DNA of 64,000 bases, from positions 1 to 64,000 of the forward strand of contig NZ_SJKA01000022.1 in NCBI RefSeq assembly GCF_004331435.1. The letters are read 5' to 3'. The notes under the pieces were generated by a model. It worked only from the letters and a program-made list of their open reading frames with translations, was not told the origin of the DNA and did no database searches. Below are positions 26,537 to 35,208 of the stretch, piece by piece. This DNA comes from Kribbella sindirgiensis (GTDB lineage: Bacteria > Actinomycetota > Actinomycetes > Propionibacteriales > Kribbellaceae). Numbering within the stretch: the first letter of the stretch is position 1; each line of letters starts with the position of its first letter. Both the position numbers and the translations under genes were made by a program.

Positions 26537-28102
26537 TCACCGTCGAAGGCCGGACAGATAAAGGAACGACAACGGATCGAGCGCCGTCCTGAGGTTCTCC
26601 AGATCCTTCGTGGCGACCACCGCGACCCGCGCCTGCCAGCTCGGAATCACCGGCGCCTCCCGCGCGATCACTCCCTGTAGCTGCCCGATCAGGTCGTCCC
26701 GCTTCAGCCCGTTCTGCTCGGTCCGTTCCTGCTGCAGCAGCTTCGTCGCCGCCGCTGAGCGGTAGCCGTTCTGGAACGGGGAGTCGGTCACGAACGGCGT
26801 CAGGTAGTCGTCAGCATCGGGGTACGACGGCGTCCAGCCGGCCTGGTACATGTCGTACGCCCCGGCCTTCGTCAGCTCCTGGTACTGCGGCCACTCCGCA
26901 CCCCGCAACGTCACCCGGAACAACCCGGACGCCTCCAGTTGCCGCTTCAGCTCCAGCACCTCGGCCTTGGCGCCGACGCCGTACTGCGAAGGCGTCCACC
27001 CGACCGTCAGCGGTACGGGGACGGCGATGTTCGCCTCCTTGAGGATCGCCGCGGCCGCGGCCTTGTTCGGCTGCTTGTACTCCGTCTTGAACGCGTCGGC
27101 CTGTCCGCCGTACCCGGGCGGCACGACCGAGTACAGCGGCGACACGTGGTCGCCGTACGCCTTCTTCGCGATCGCCGGACGGTCGATCAGCTGCGCCACG
27201 GCCCGCCGGACGGCCGGCTTGCGGGCCAGCAGCGACTTCATCTGGAAGGCGAACAGCCGGATCTCCGCCGACCCCGTCTCGACGACCTGGACCTGGTCGG
27301 ACTTGCGCAGCTTGTCCAGCAGACTCGGCCCGAAGCCGTGGAACGCGAGATCCGCCTTGCCGGTCGTCACCGCCTGGTAGAGCGCGTTCGAGTCCTTCAG
27401 CAGGCTGATCGTGACACCGTCGTTCTGCGCCGCCCGCGGCCCGCGGTACCCGGAGAACTTCGTCAGCGTGACCTCGGTGCCCGGCTTGTACGCCGCCAAC
27501 TGGTACGGCCCACTGCCCATCGCTTTCGTGTCGAGCAGCTTGTTCGCCGGGTACGACTCCTCGTCGACGATCGAGGACGCGGTCGTGGTCAGCAGGTACG
27601 GCAGGCGCGCGTCCGGGCTGGTCAGGTTGAACACCGCGGTCAGCTCGTCCGGCGTACTCACGGACTTCACAGAAGAGAACAGTGCGGCCGCTCCCCCGGT
27701 CGTCTTCAGCCGGACCAGCCGGTCGAAGCTGAACTTCACGTCCGACGAGGTCAGTTCGTGCCCGTTCGGGAAGGTCAGGTGCTCCTTCAGGCTGCACGTG
27801 TACGTCGTCGGCGAGTCGAACTGACAGTCCGCGGCGTCCGGCACCGGGGTCGGCTTGTCCGGCAGGATCGTCAGCAGCGTCTGGTAGAGGTTCGCCTGGA
27901 CGGTCCGCGAGCCCACGTCGTACTTGCCGGCCGGGTCCAGCGAGGAGATCGCGTCCGTGGTGGCCAGCCGCAGCAGCATCAGCTTCGGCGTCTGCTCCCC
28001 GGGGTGCGGGGCGTTGTCGTCCGGCTCGCCGCAGGCCGCCAAGGACACGCCCAGCGCACCTGCCGCCACGGCCGCCGACACCCGGCGCACCCACTCGCTC
28101 AC
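26537..28102 (-). CDS. ABC transporter solute-binding lipoprotein, family 5
   Basis: A 521-aa SBP_bac_5 lipoprotein. The GTG at 28102 gives a proper signal peptide (basic SEWVRR, hydrophobic core, lipobox SLAACGE) and has GGGGCGAG upstream; a longer frame to 28144 is not credible. Family stretches include CSLKEHLTFPNGHELTSSDVKFSFDRL. It points the same way as the opp operon but is separated from it by 227 bp. It may be an orphan binding protein serving the same permease or a distant one. Confidence 0.88.
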   Translation of the reverse strand: MSEWVRRVSAAVAAGALGVSLAACGEPDDNAPHPGEQTPKLMLLRLATTDAISSLDPAGKYDVGSRTVQANLYQTLLTILPDKPTPVPDAADCQFDSPTTYTCSLKEHLTFPNGHELTSSDVKFSFDRLVRLKTTGGAAALFSSVKSVSTPDELTAVFNLTSPDARLPYLLTTTASSIVDEESYPANKLLDTKAMGSGPYQLAAYKPGTEVTLTKFSGYRGPRAAQNDGVTISLLKDSNALYQAVTTGKADLAFHGFGPSLLDKLRKSDQVQVVETGSAEIRLFAFQMKSLLARKPAVRRAVAQLIDRPAIAKKAYGDHVSPLYSVVPPGYGGQADAFKTEYKQPNKAAAAAILKEANIAVPVPLTVGWTPSQYGVGAKAEVLELKRQLEASGLFRVTLRGAEWPQYQELTKAGAYDMYQAGWTPSYPDADDYLTPFVTDSPFQNGYRSAAATKLLQQERTEQNGLKRDDLIGQLQGVIAREAPVIPSWQARVAVVATKDLENLRTALDPLSFLYLSGLRR

Positions 28103-28187
28103 CGTCTCGCCCCTTCCCCAGCCGACGTACCAGCCCCAGCCCACTTACCAGACAACGCCCCCGAGGGCTCCAAGTGACGGTACTTCG

Positions 28188-28841
28188 TCAACGGAGCAGT
28201 GACCGCAGGGACTCCGGGGTGAGCGGCTCGAGCGACTTCACCACGAGCCGCCGCGGCGCCTCCGGGATCGTCACCCATTGCGGCACCGCGACGACGTACA
28301 TGCCGGCCGCCGTCCCGGCCTGGGTGCCGGTCGCCGAGTCCTCGATCACGATGCAGTTCGCCGGATCCACCCCGAGCTTGGCGGCACCGGTCAGGTACGG
28401 CTCCGGGTGCGGCTTGCCCAGCGTCACCTCGTCACCGGCCACGATCACGGCGAACGGATCCGGCGGCAGGTGCCCGAGCACCGCGTCGATCATCGTCCGG
28501 TACGACGCCGACACCAGCGCGCACGGGATGTCTTCCTTGCGCAGCGCCTGCAGCAGCTCGAGTGCACCCGGCTGGAAGGTCACCTCCTTGCGGAGCGCCT
28601 CCACCACCTCCGAGAACATCCGGTCGGCCAGCTCGTCGGCGGTGATCACGCCTTCCGGGATCCGCGCCATCCAGACCTGTACGGCGTCACGCAGGTCGCT
28701 CCCGATCAGGGTCAGACAGTCCTCGACCGTCCAGGTCGCGCCCAGCTCGGCGAGCAGCTCCAGCTGCACCTCCGCCCAGACCTTCTCGGAGTCGACCAAC
28801 GTCCCGTCCATGTCCCACAACACCGCCTGCAGCGACGCCAC
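28188..28841 (-). CDS. HAD-superfamily phosphatase, beta-phosphoglucomutase-like
   Basis: A 217-aa HAD hydrolase. Motif I is LWDMDGTLVDSE, motif II SASYRTM (Ser/Thr), motif III a lysine in the VTLGKPHPEPYLTGA stretch, and motif IV VIEDSATG. The helical cap between about 15 and 85 marks subfamily IA. The GTG at 28841 with GAGGAG upstream fixes the start next to motif I; a longer frame reaching 28961 would cross a long inverted repeat and is rejected. Substrate probably a sugar phosphate or other small phosphate ester. Confidence 0.87.
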   Translation of the reverse strand: MASLQAVLWDMDGTLVDSEKVWAEVQLELLAELGATWTVEDCLTLIGSDLRDAVQVWMARIPEGVITADELADRMFSEVVEALRKEVTFQPGALELLQALRKEDIPCALVSASYRTMIDAVLGHLPPDPFAVIVAGDEVTLGKPHPEPYLTGAAKLGVDPANCIVIEDSATGTQAGTAAGMYVVAVPQWVTIPEAPRRLVVKSLEPLTPESLRSLLR

Positions 28842-28876
28842 CCGCACTCCTCTATGTCTTCTCCACCCGATCAGCC

Positions 28877-28937
28877 CACTTTGAGAACCCACCAACCATT
28901 TTCGGGCGCGCCGAATGGTTGGTGGGTTCTCAAAGTG
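28877..28937. repeat. Long perfect inverted repeat (24-bp arms) between divergent genes
   Basis: Arms 28877-28900 and 28914-28937 are perfect reverse complements of 24 nt around a 13-nt GC-rich spacer, part of which can also pair (CGG with CCG). It lies between the divergent HAD and PAC2 genes, so it terminates neither. It resembles a mobile palindromic repeat (REP/MITE-like) or a very strong cruciform/operator. Only one copy is present in this window. Confidence 0.85.
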
Positions 28938-29089
28938 AGTCCATTGTCCCTGGTCGGGCACGACACGTTCCGCCTGGGGTGAAACCTGGCACAGGCGGAC
29001 AGCTGAGCACGTAGGCTGGGCAGTCCGGTTTCCGGTGACCCCACCGGATGGCTACAGAGCCGACTACAGAGACGACAGGGGGCCTGCGA

Positions 29090-29935
29090 GTGGTTGACCT
29101 CGCGAACCTGAGGGACCCGGTCGTGATCGCCGCGTTCGAGGGCTGGAACGACGCGGCCGAGGCGGCCACCGGTGCGGTCGACCACCTGATCGACGAGTGG
29201 GACGCCGAGCTCGTCACGGCGATCGACCCCGAGGACTACTACGACTACCAGGTGAACCGTCCCCGGGTCGGCCTCGACGAGGACGGCGGACGGCACCTGA
29301 CCTGGCCGACCACCCGGATCTACCTGGCCCGCCCGGACGACACCGGCCGTGACGTGCTCCTGATCCGTGGCGTCGAGCCGAACATGCGCTGGCGGGCCTT
29401 CTCCCGGGAGCTGCTGGAGATCGTCGACGAGTCGAACGCGCAGCTCGTCGTCGTCCTCGGCGCCCTGCTCGCGGACTCGCCGCACACCCGTCCGATCCCC
29501 GTCTCCGCGACCTCGTCGGACGAGGAGCTGACCGCGGCGTGGAGCCTGGAGCCGTCGACGTACGAAGGTCCCACCGGCATCACCGGCGTGTTCGCCGACC
29601 TGTGCACCACCCTCGGCGTGCCGGCGGTGTCGATCTGGTCCGCGATCCCGCACTACATCGCGGGGACGCCGTGCCCGAAGGCGTCGCTGGCGCTGCTCAG
29701 CAAGATCGAGGCGCTCCTCGACCTGGCCATGCCCGAAGGCGACCTCCCGGAGCTCGCACGGGCCTGGCAGCGCGGAGCGGACGAGCTCAGCGAGGAGGAC
29801 CCCGAGGTCGCGGAGTACGTGCACTCGCTCGAGGAGCAGCGCGACACCGCCGACCTCCCGGAGGCCACCGGCGAGGCGATCGCCGCCGAGTTCGAGCGCT
29901 ACCTCAAACGCCGCAACAAGAACCACGGCGACTAG
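29090..29935 (+). CDS. PAC2-family protein
   Basis: A 281-aa protein of the PAC2 family (proteasome assembly chaperone-like fold) conserved in actinobacteria. Recognisable stretches are DPVVIAAFEGWNDA and the GALLADSPHTRPI region; the C-terminus is charged and helical. The GTG at 29090 has AGGGGG at good distance; an ATG at 29048 would add 14 residues without a clear ribosome-binding site. Actinobacteria carry proteasomes, but the role of bacterial PAC2 proteins is not established. It stands alone, divergent from the HAD gene. Confidence 0.82.
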   Translation: MVDLANLRDPVVIAAFEGWNDAAEAATGAVDHLIDEWDAELVTAIDPEDYYDYQVNRPRVGLDEDGGRHLTWPTTRIYLARPDDTGRDVLLIRGVEPNMRWRAFSRELLEIVDESNAQLVVVLGALLADSPHTRPIPVSATSSDEELTAAWSLEPSTYEGPTGITGVFADLCTTLGVPAVSIWSAIPHYIAGTPCPKASLALLSKIEALLDLAMPEGDLPELARAWQRGADELSEEDPEVAEYVHSLEEQRDTADLPEATGEAIAAEFERYLKRRNKNHGD

Positions 29936-29961
29936 CTCCTCCCCGTAACCGCCGCAAGGTG

Positions 29962-29990
29962 TGGACCGTTGTTACCAGTGGGTTTATATT
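29962..29990 (+). promoter_or_regulatory. Predicted promoter of the L,D-transpeptidase gene
   Basis: TGGACC (29962-29967) and TATATT (29985-29990) are 17 bp apart, 58 bp upstream of the L,D-transpeptidase GTG. The -10 matches consensus at five of six positions. Sequence-based prediction only. Confidence 0.5.
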
Positions 29991-30007
29991 CGACCGGACT
30001 ACTGGGG

Positions 30008-30027
30008 GGTGACGGCGTGCCGTCACC
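30008..30027 (+). promoter_or_regulatory. Perfect palindrome in the leader of the L,D-transpeptidase gene
   Basis: GGTGACGGC-GT-GCCGTCACC has 9-bp arms with two central bases. It sits downstream of the predicted -10 and 21 bp before the start codon. It could be an operator for a dimeric regulator or a leader hairpin. Confidence 0.5.
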
Positions 30028-30048
30028 GGGACCACGGGGAGCAACCAA

Positions 30049-30825
30049 GTGCGCAAGCGGCGCGACGAGCGAGGCGGCACGTCGATGCCTGCGCTGGCCG
30101 TGCTCGTACTGCTCGGCGTGGTCGCGGTGGTCGGGATCCTCGGTAACAAGAAGCACGAGACGGTCGACCTCACCACGCTGACGGCATCGACGACCTCCAC
30201 AACGATCACCACCGCACCGCTCGACGCCGAGCCGTTCGCCGGCACCACCGGGCTCGTCGTGCACCCGCGCGCCGAGGCCGCGCTCTACAGCTCCCCGGAC
30301 GCGGACGCGTTCGGCAAGATCGGCCCGACCCAGTTCGGGCCGACCTGGCTGCCGGTGGTGGAGCAGACCGACGGCTGGGTCCGGGTCCTGCTCCCCTCCA
30401 AGCCCAACCGGTCCACCGGCTGGCTCCAGGACGATGGGCTCGACCGGGCCACCTCGCCGTACCTGATCCGCGTGCACACCAGTTCGCGGACGCTCGAGCT
30501 GTTCGAGAACAACAAGAGCCTCGGCACCTGGAAGGCCGGGGTCGGCGCGACCAAGACGCCGACGCCGCCCGGGCGGACGTTCCTGCTCGGCTCGATCATC
30601 GACCACAAGCGCTCGGCGTCGCCGATCGTACTGCCGCTGGGTGCGCACAGTCCCACCTTGGACACGTTCGGTGGCGGACCTGGTACGGTCGCGATCCACG
30701 GCTGGCCGAATCCGCGCGTGTTCGGCGCCGCGATCAGCGCGGGCTGCGTCCGGGTACCGAAGACCGCACTGGCCCACCTGCAGAAGGTTCCGCTCGGGAC
30801 GCTCGTCCTGATCGACAGCAAATAA
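30049..30825 (+). CDS. L,D-transpeptidase with SH3-like domain
   Basis: A 258-aa membrane-anchored envelope enzyme. One N-terminal transmembrane helix (about 13-33) and a Ser/Thr linker precede an SH3-like region (about 65-125). A YkuD catalytic domain follows, with the motif HGWPNPRVFG...SAGCVRVP carrying the nucleophile C233. It forms 3-3 cross-links in peptidoglycan or attaches proteins to it. GTG start with GGGGAGCAA upstream. The secreted protein gene 10 bp downstream is likely co-transcribed. Confidence 0.9.
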   Translation: MRKRRDERGGTSMPALAVLVLLGVVAVVGILGNKKHETVDLTTLTASTTSTTITTAPLDAEPFAGTTGLVVHPRAEAALYSSPDADAFGKIGPTQFGPTWLPVVEQTDGWVRVLLPSKPNRSTGWLQDDGLDRATSPYLIRVHTSSRTLELFENNKSLGTWKAGVGATKTPTPPGRTFLLGSIIDHKRSASPIVLPLGAHSPTLDTFGGGPGTVAIHGWPNPRVFGAAISAGCVRVPKTALAHLQKVPLGTLVLIDSK

Positions 30826-30835
30826 GGAGAATCCG

Positions 30836-31729
30836 ATGCGACGACAGTTGACTCCGACCGTGCTGACGGCTGCGGCCGTGGCGGGCGTCGTGACGTTCAG
30901 CCTGGTCGCCAGCGCTCCGGTCGGTAATGCGGCGGCCCGCCCGTCCTCGGCGTACGCCGTGAGCGCCGAAGGCCAGGTGCCGATCCCGAAGACGCCGTAC
31001 GCCGAATCGCTGGACGGCAAGCGGCAGACGACGTCCGCGCTCGAACTCCCGAAGAACCCGCTGATCTCGGTCCGGGCCGGTACGGCGACCGCGGGCAACG
31101 ACTCGGCCTCCGTCGAGCTGTTCGACGTCGTCGTCGGGCCGGACATCCTGAGCCAGGTGACGATCCCGCCGGAGCTGAAGCAGCAGTGCTCCGCGCTGCC
31201 GAAGACCGGTGCCGACAACCTGCCGCTGCCCGACATCGCACTGCCCGACCTCGGCCTGCCGCTGCCGAAGCTGAGCACCAAGGACCTGCCGGTGAAGAAC
31301 CTGCCGGACCTCTGCAACCTGCTGCTCAACCCGCCGAAGTCGCTGCTCGGCATCGACTCGCTGAACGTCTGGTGCTCCGGCGACACCGGCGGCGTCGACA
31401 TCGGCTCGCTGACGCTGCTCGGCCAGACGATCAAGCTGCCGAGCACGAAGCAAAGCGCTTCGTTGCCGTCCAACCCGCTCGCCAGCATCACGGTCAACAG
31501 TCAGGGCAAGCACTCGGACGGCGCCTTCACCATCACCGGCCTGAGCATCAACCTGGGCGGCGGGACCGAGGTCATCAACCTGGCGTCCGCGACCTGCGCC
31601 AAGCCGGCCGCCAAGCCGAAGCCCAAGCCGCAACCGCAGCCGCCGGCTGAGGCACCAGCCCAGGTGAACACCCCGCCCGCAGCCCCCGTGCCGACCCCGG
31701 TGAAAACCCACCACCCAGTCACCGGCTGA
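30836..31729 (+). CDS. Secreted protein with proline-rich C-terminus (choice-of-anchor P-like)
   Basis: A 297-aa secreted protein. A Sec signal peptide spans about residues 1-33 (VLTAAAVAGVVTFSLVASAPVGNAAA). The middle is beta-rich with SASVELFDVVVGPDIL and four to five cysteines, in the style of actinobacterial choice-of-anchor P family proteins. The C-terminal 45 residues are Pro/Lys/Ala-rich (KPKPKPQPQPPAEAP) and probably cross the peptidoglycan. No LPXTG sorting signal is visible. AAGGAG precedes the ATG. It may be a substrate or partner of the L,D-transpeptidase just upstream; that is inference. Confidence 0.65.
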   Translation: MRRQLTPTVLTAAAVAGVVTFSLVASAPVGNAAARPSSAYAVSAEGQVPIPKTPYAESLDGKRQTTSALELPKNPLISVRAGTATAGNDSASVELFDVVVGPDILSQVTIPPELKQQCSALPKTGADNLPLPDIALPDLGLPLPKLSTKDLPVKNLPDLCNLLLNPPKSLLGIDSLNVWCSGDTGGVDIGSLTLLGQTIKLPSTKQSASLPSNPLASITVNSQGKHSDGAFTITGLSINLGGGTEVINLASATCAKPAAKPKPKPQPQPPAEAPAQVNTPPAAPVPTPVKTHHPVTG

Positions 31730-31751
31730 CCCTCCCTCTCCCCCGCCCCCA

Positions 31752-31810
31752 AACCGGTTCGGGGAGCCTGACCCTCCCGAATCGGGCGGTAAGGCTCCCC
31801 GGTCGGTTGG
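31752..31810. terminator. Hairpin between secreted-protein gene and mshC
   Basis: CGGGGAGCCT (31760-31769) pairs perfectly with AGGCTCCCCG (31792-31801), with further partial pairing outside (AACCG with CGGTT) and a small inner stem. It lies between two convergent genes and fits a bidirectional terminator. Confidence 0.65.
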
Positions 31811-33031
31811 TTAGAGGGTTATGCCCAGTAGTGCATCGCAGGCCTGGGCGATCAGGGCGGGGGCCTCGGAGTCATCACCTGTGCCCGCCGCCCATGCGTC
31901 GACAGCAGCAAGTGCACCTACGCTGTCCAGGTCGTTGGTGAGTGCCGCCCGTACGGCGTCGATCGCGGCCGCACCGTCCGGGCCGGCGTTCCGCGCCACT
32001 GCCGTACGCCAACGCTCGAGCCGCGCCTGCGCATCGGTCAGATCGGACTCTTCCCAGAACCAGTCGGTCCGGTAGTGGTGGTTGAGCAGCGCGAGCCGGA
32101 TCGCCATCGGGTCCGCGCCCGCGAGCCGCTCCTTGGACACCAGCACCAGGTTGCCCTTGGACTTCGACATCTTCTCTCCGTCGAGACCGACCATCGCCTG
32201 ATGCACGTAGGCGCGCGCGAACGGGTGCTCCCCGGTCGCGACCTGCGCGCCGCTCGCGGACATCTCGTGGTGCGGGAAGATCAGGTCCGACCCACCGCCC
32301 TGGACGTCGAACGACATCCCGAGGTACTTCAGCGCGATCGCCGAGCACTCGACATGCCAGCCCGGCCGGCCGCGACCCAGCGCCGAGTCCCAGGCCGGCT
32401 CTCCCGGCCGCTCGTGCCGCCACAGCAGACTGTCCAGCGGGTCCTGCTTGCCCTCACGGTCCGGGTCGCCGCCGCGCTCCGCGAACAGCTCCCGCATCGT
32501 GTCGCGGTCGTAGTTGGACACGCCGCCGAACGCCGGGTCGGCCTTCACGGCGAAGTACAGGTCGCCGTCGACCGAGTACACGGCGCCGGCGCGGCGCAGG
32601 TCCTCGACCGCGCTCGCGACCAGGTCGATCGACTCGACGACGCCGATGTAGTGCTGCGGCGGGATCACCCGGAGCGCGGTCATGTCGTCGCGGAACAGCT
32701 GGATCTCCTGCGCCGCGAGGTCGGTCCACTCGACGCCGGTCGCGGTCGCGCGCTCCAGCAGCGGGTCGTCGACGTCGGTGATGTTCTGCGTGTACGAGAC
32801 GTCGTACCCGGCGTCCCGCCACAGCCGGTTGATCAGGTCGAACGTGACGTACGTCGCGGCGTGGCCCATGTGCGTCGCGTCGTACGGCGTGATGCCGCAG
32901 ACGTACATGCGGGCGGGCCCGCCGTCGGCCGGCGGTACCTCGACCAGGCCGCGCGAGGCGGTGTCGTAGAGGCGTAGCCGCCGGGCGGGCCCGGGTACGA
33001 CCGGGATGTCTGGTTGAGTCCACGCCTGCAT
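31811..33031 (-). CDS. mshC: Mycothiol ligase MshC (cysteine:GlcN-Ins ligase)
   Basis: A 406-aa class I aminoacyl-tRNA-synthetase-like enzyme. It joins cysteine to 1-D-myo-inosityl 2-amino-2-deoxy-alpha-D-glucopyranoside in mycothiol biosynthesis. The N-terminus ([10 protein letters not shown] then [11 protein letters not shown]) and the short C-terminus mark MshC rather than CysS. The zinc-site cysteine is in [16 protein letters not shown], the HIGH-type motif is THMGH, and the KMSKS motif is [11 protein letters not shown] start preceded at leaderless distance by TAAGCT. Directs the cytosolic thiol redox system typical of actinobacteria. Confidence 0.95.
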   Translation of the reverse strand: MQAWTQPDIPVVPGPARRLRLYDTASRGLVEVPPADGGPARMYVCGITPYDATHMGHAATYVTFDLINRLWRDAGYDVSYTQNITDVDDPLLERATATGVEWTDLAAQEIQLFRDDMTALRVIPPQHYIGVVESIDLVASAVEDLRRAGAVYSVDGDLYFAVKADPAFGGVSNYDRDTMRELFAERGGDPDREGKQDPLDSLLWRHERPGEPAWDSALGRGRPGWHVECSAIALKYLGMSFDVQGGGSDLIFPHHEMSASGAQVATGEHPFARAYVHQAMVGLDGEKMSKSKGNLVLVSKERLAGADPMAIRLALLNHHYRTDWFWEESDLTDAQARLERWRTAVARNAGPDGAAAIDAVRAALTNDLDSVGALAAVDAWAAGTGDDSEAPALIAQACDALLGITL

Positions 33032-33133
33032 GTGTCGGAGCTTATGCCAGTCCGATTTTCAATGACGCGACACGGTTCCACTTGGTGGTCCTGCGCCGGG
33101 CGTGCACCCCGGCAGCCGATAGCCTCGCGAACG

Positions 33134-33832
33134 ATGAGCACAGACTTCAGCCCGGAGCTCCAGTCGTACGGCGGCTGGATCGCCGCGGCCGCCATTCAGC
33201 AGCAGGACCTGTTCAACGAGGTGGTCGGTCCGGACTCGCTGCAGGCGGATCTCGACGCACGGACGCTCGGCGGCGAACGCGGCGTACTGCGCGGGATCTC
33301 GCTGCTCGGCAGCTTCTCCGAACTGGACCGGACCTGGCTGTGGGGCTGGGCGAACCCAGGCTTCGGCCCGGACGCCCCCGCGGTCGCGTCCACGCTCGCG
33401 ATCCGCGAGTTCGGCGAGCGGCACGGGATCGGCGAGTTCACCGCCGAGAGTCCGGACCTGAGCGGGTTCGAGCAGCCGGCGCAGGCGGCGATCACGCTCG
33501 CGATCACCGCCGGCTCCGTTCTCGGCGGCCGCGGTGTGTGGTCGACGGCGATCAACGAGGGCCGCGGGCACGTGTACCTGCACGTCGCCGACGAGCAACT
33601 CCCGCAGGCCGGGTTCGACGCGATCGCCACGCCGCGGCTGCTGATGACCGCGATCAGCGTCTTCCCCGCCGACCACCGGCAGGTCGTCCGCGGCTACTTC
33701 CACCACTTCGGCCTGCAGTACGACGAGGGTCAGGACGCGATCCGCGGTACGGCGCCGAACGGCAACCCGGTCGTCGTCCAGTTCGACGAGCTCGGCCGGG
33801 TCGGCAACATCAGCGTGCAGGGCAAACCTTAG
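33134..33832 (+). CDS. DUF6882-like protein of unknown function
   Basis: A 232-aa protein, soluble, with no signal peptide. Conserved-looking stretches are YGGWIAAAAIQQQDLFNEVVG at the N-terminus and LDRTWLWGWANPGFG near residue 70. These resemble actinobacterial DUF6882 proteins (recognised from memory). ATG at 33134. Divergent from mshC. The last four bases overlap the end of the converging SCO1664-family gene. Confidence 0.65.
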   Translation: MSTDFSPELQSYGGWIAAAAIQQQDLFNEVVGPDSLQADLDARTLGGERGVLRGISLLGSFSELDRTWLWGWANPGFGPDAPAVASTLAIREFGERHGIGEFTAESPDLSGFEQPAQAAITLAITAGSVLGGRGVWSTAINEGRGHVYLHVADEQLPQAGFDAIATPRLLMTAISVFPADHRQVVRGYFHHFGLQYDEGQDAIRGTAPNGNPVVVQFDELGRVGNISVQGKP

Positions 33833-34623
33833 AAGGCCGGCCAGGGGATCGCGGGCCAGTCCTCGCTCGGGTACGGGAAGGTGCCGGTCTTCAGCAGCGT
33901 CGAGCAGCGTTCCCGGGTCGCGGTCAGCTCGACGGCGGTGACCAGTTCGCACAGTTGTTGCCCGAGGCCCCCGGCCAGCTGATCCGCGAGCCGCCGTACG
34001 TCGTCCAGCAGGCCGGCGGGAATCGGTTCGCCGGCCCAGCCCCACAGGACCGTGCGGAGCTTGTCGTCGGCGTTGAACGTCACGCCGTGGTCCACGCCGT
34101 ACACCCGGCCGTCGCCCGGGTTCAGCACGTGGCCGCCCTTGCGGTCGGCATTGTTGACCACGGCATCGAACACGGCCATCCGCCGCAACGCGTCGTTGTC
34201 GGCGTGCACGAGGGTGACCGGGTTGTGGCGGCCGTCGAGCGCGTCCAGGACACCGACCCAGCCGTTCGGAACCCGGCCCTGCGGGACGATGTCGACCAGT
34301 TCGGTCTCCCCCGGTCCGAGCTCGGCCTCGTCGATCCACAGCTGGACCATGCCTTCGCCGAGCGGCCCGCCGCGGAGCAGCGTCGGCGGCACGACCGACC
34401 AGCCGAGCGCCTCGGACACGACGTACGCCGCGAACTCGCGCTGCGCCAGCGTGCCGTCCGGGAAGTCCCAGAGCGGCCGCTCCCCCTCGATCGGCTTGTA
34501 GACGACCGTGGCGGTCTCCCCGGCCAGGCTGACCGACCCCTGGTAGGTGCCGTTCGAGGCGGCGACCAGGCGTCCGTGCAGTGACAGCTCCCCCAGGGCC
34601 AGGAGCTCGGGGTTGGTCGTCAT
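33829..34623 (-). CDS. SCO1664-family protein, phosphoinositide-kinase-like fold
   Basis: A 264-aa actinobacterial family distantly similar to PI3/PI4-type kinases. An early lysine strand (TATVVYKPIEGERPLWDFP) resembles the ATP-binding lysine. FDAVVNNADRKGGHVL resembles the catalytic loop, and YGVDHGVTF the DFG-like metal site. ATG at 34623 overlaps the DUF3090 stop (ATGA). Together with DUF3090 and a histidine phosphatase it forms a trio kept together across actinobacteria near mshC. Substrate unknown; a kinase activity is predicted, not shown. Confidence 0.85.
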   Translation of the reverse strand: MTTNPELLALGELSLHGRLVAASNGTYQGSVSLAGETATVVYKPIEGERPLWDFPDGTLAQREFAAYVVSEALGWSVVPPTLLRGGPLGEGMVQLWIDEAELGPGETELVDIVPQGRVPNGWVGVLDALDGRHNPVTLVHADNDALRRMAVFDAVVNNADRKGGHVLNPGDGRVYGVDHGVTFNADDKLRTVLWGWAGEPIPAGLLDDVRRLADQLAGGLGQQLCELVTAVELTATRERCSTLLKTGTFPYPSEDWPAIPWPAF

Positions 34624-35195
34624 TCCGGCAGGTGCCGACGGTAGCCGTTGGCGCGCGGGCAGATGTGGCCGTCGGCGTCGATCGGGCGGCCGCAGAACGG
34701 GCAGCTCGGGCGTCCGGACGCGACCAGCGCGACCGCCCGCCGGGCGAACGCACGGGCCTGCTCCTCGGTGATCCGCACGATGAACACCTCGGCGTCGTCG
34801 GACTCCATCGCCGCGGTGACCGGGTCCTCCTCCTCGAGCTCGGCCTGCTCGCCGGTGACGACCGCGAACACCTCGATCACCACCCGCTCGGCGTCGGCCT
34901 CCCACGCCAGCGTCATGGTGCCGGCCCGGAACTCCTCCTCGATCGGCTGCTCGAGCGGCGCGGTGTCGTCCCCGGCGGTCTGCGTGACCGGGTCGCGGTC
35001 GAAGCGCCGGGCGACCTCGTCCAGCATCACGTCGAGCCGCTCCGCGAGCGCCATCACCTGTTCCTTCTCACACGCCACCGACGTCAGCCGGTGCCCGGCC
35101 CGCGCCTGCAGGAAGAACGTCCTCGCACCGGGTTCCCCCACGGTGCCGGCGACGAACCGCTCGGGGTCGTCGAAGGAGTGCACAACTCGCGCCAT
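34620..35195 (-). CDS. DUF3090 family protein with C-terminal zinc-ribbon-like motif
   Basis: A 191-aa actinobacterial DUF3090 protein. The N-terminal two thirds are acidic and mixed alpha/beta (RVVHSFDDPERFVAGTVG at the start). The C-terminus ends in a CPFCGRPID-x4-HICPRANG cluster (C-x2-C...H-x-C) that could bind zinc. It is coupled to the SCO1664-family gene by a 4-bp overlap and follows the phosphatase gene by 13 bp. Function unknown; it may be an adaptor in the same pathway. Confidence 0.88.
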   Translation of the reverse strand: MARVVHSFDDPERFVAGTVGEPGARTFFLQARAGHRLTSVACEKEQVMALAERLDVMLDEVARRFDRDPVTQTAGDDTAPLEQPIEEEFRAGTMTLAWEADAERVVIEVFAVVTGEQAELEEEDPVTAAMESDDAEVFIVRITEEQARAFARRAVALVASGRPSCPFCGRPIDADGHICPRANGYRRHLPE

Positions 35196-35208
35196 ACCTA
35201 TGACCCTA

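Noticed and set aside
31811-33031. Cysteinyl-tRNA synthetase (cysS)
   Set aside because: The N-terminal sequence, 406-aa length and lack of the anticodon-binding extension fit MshC instead.
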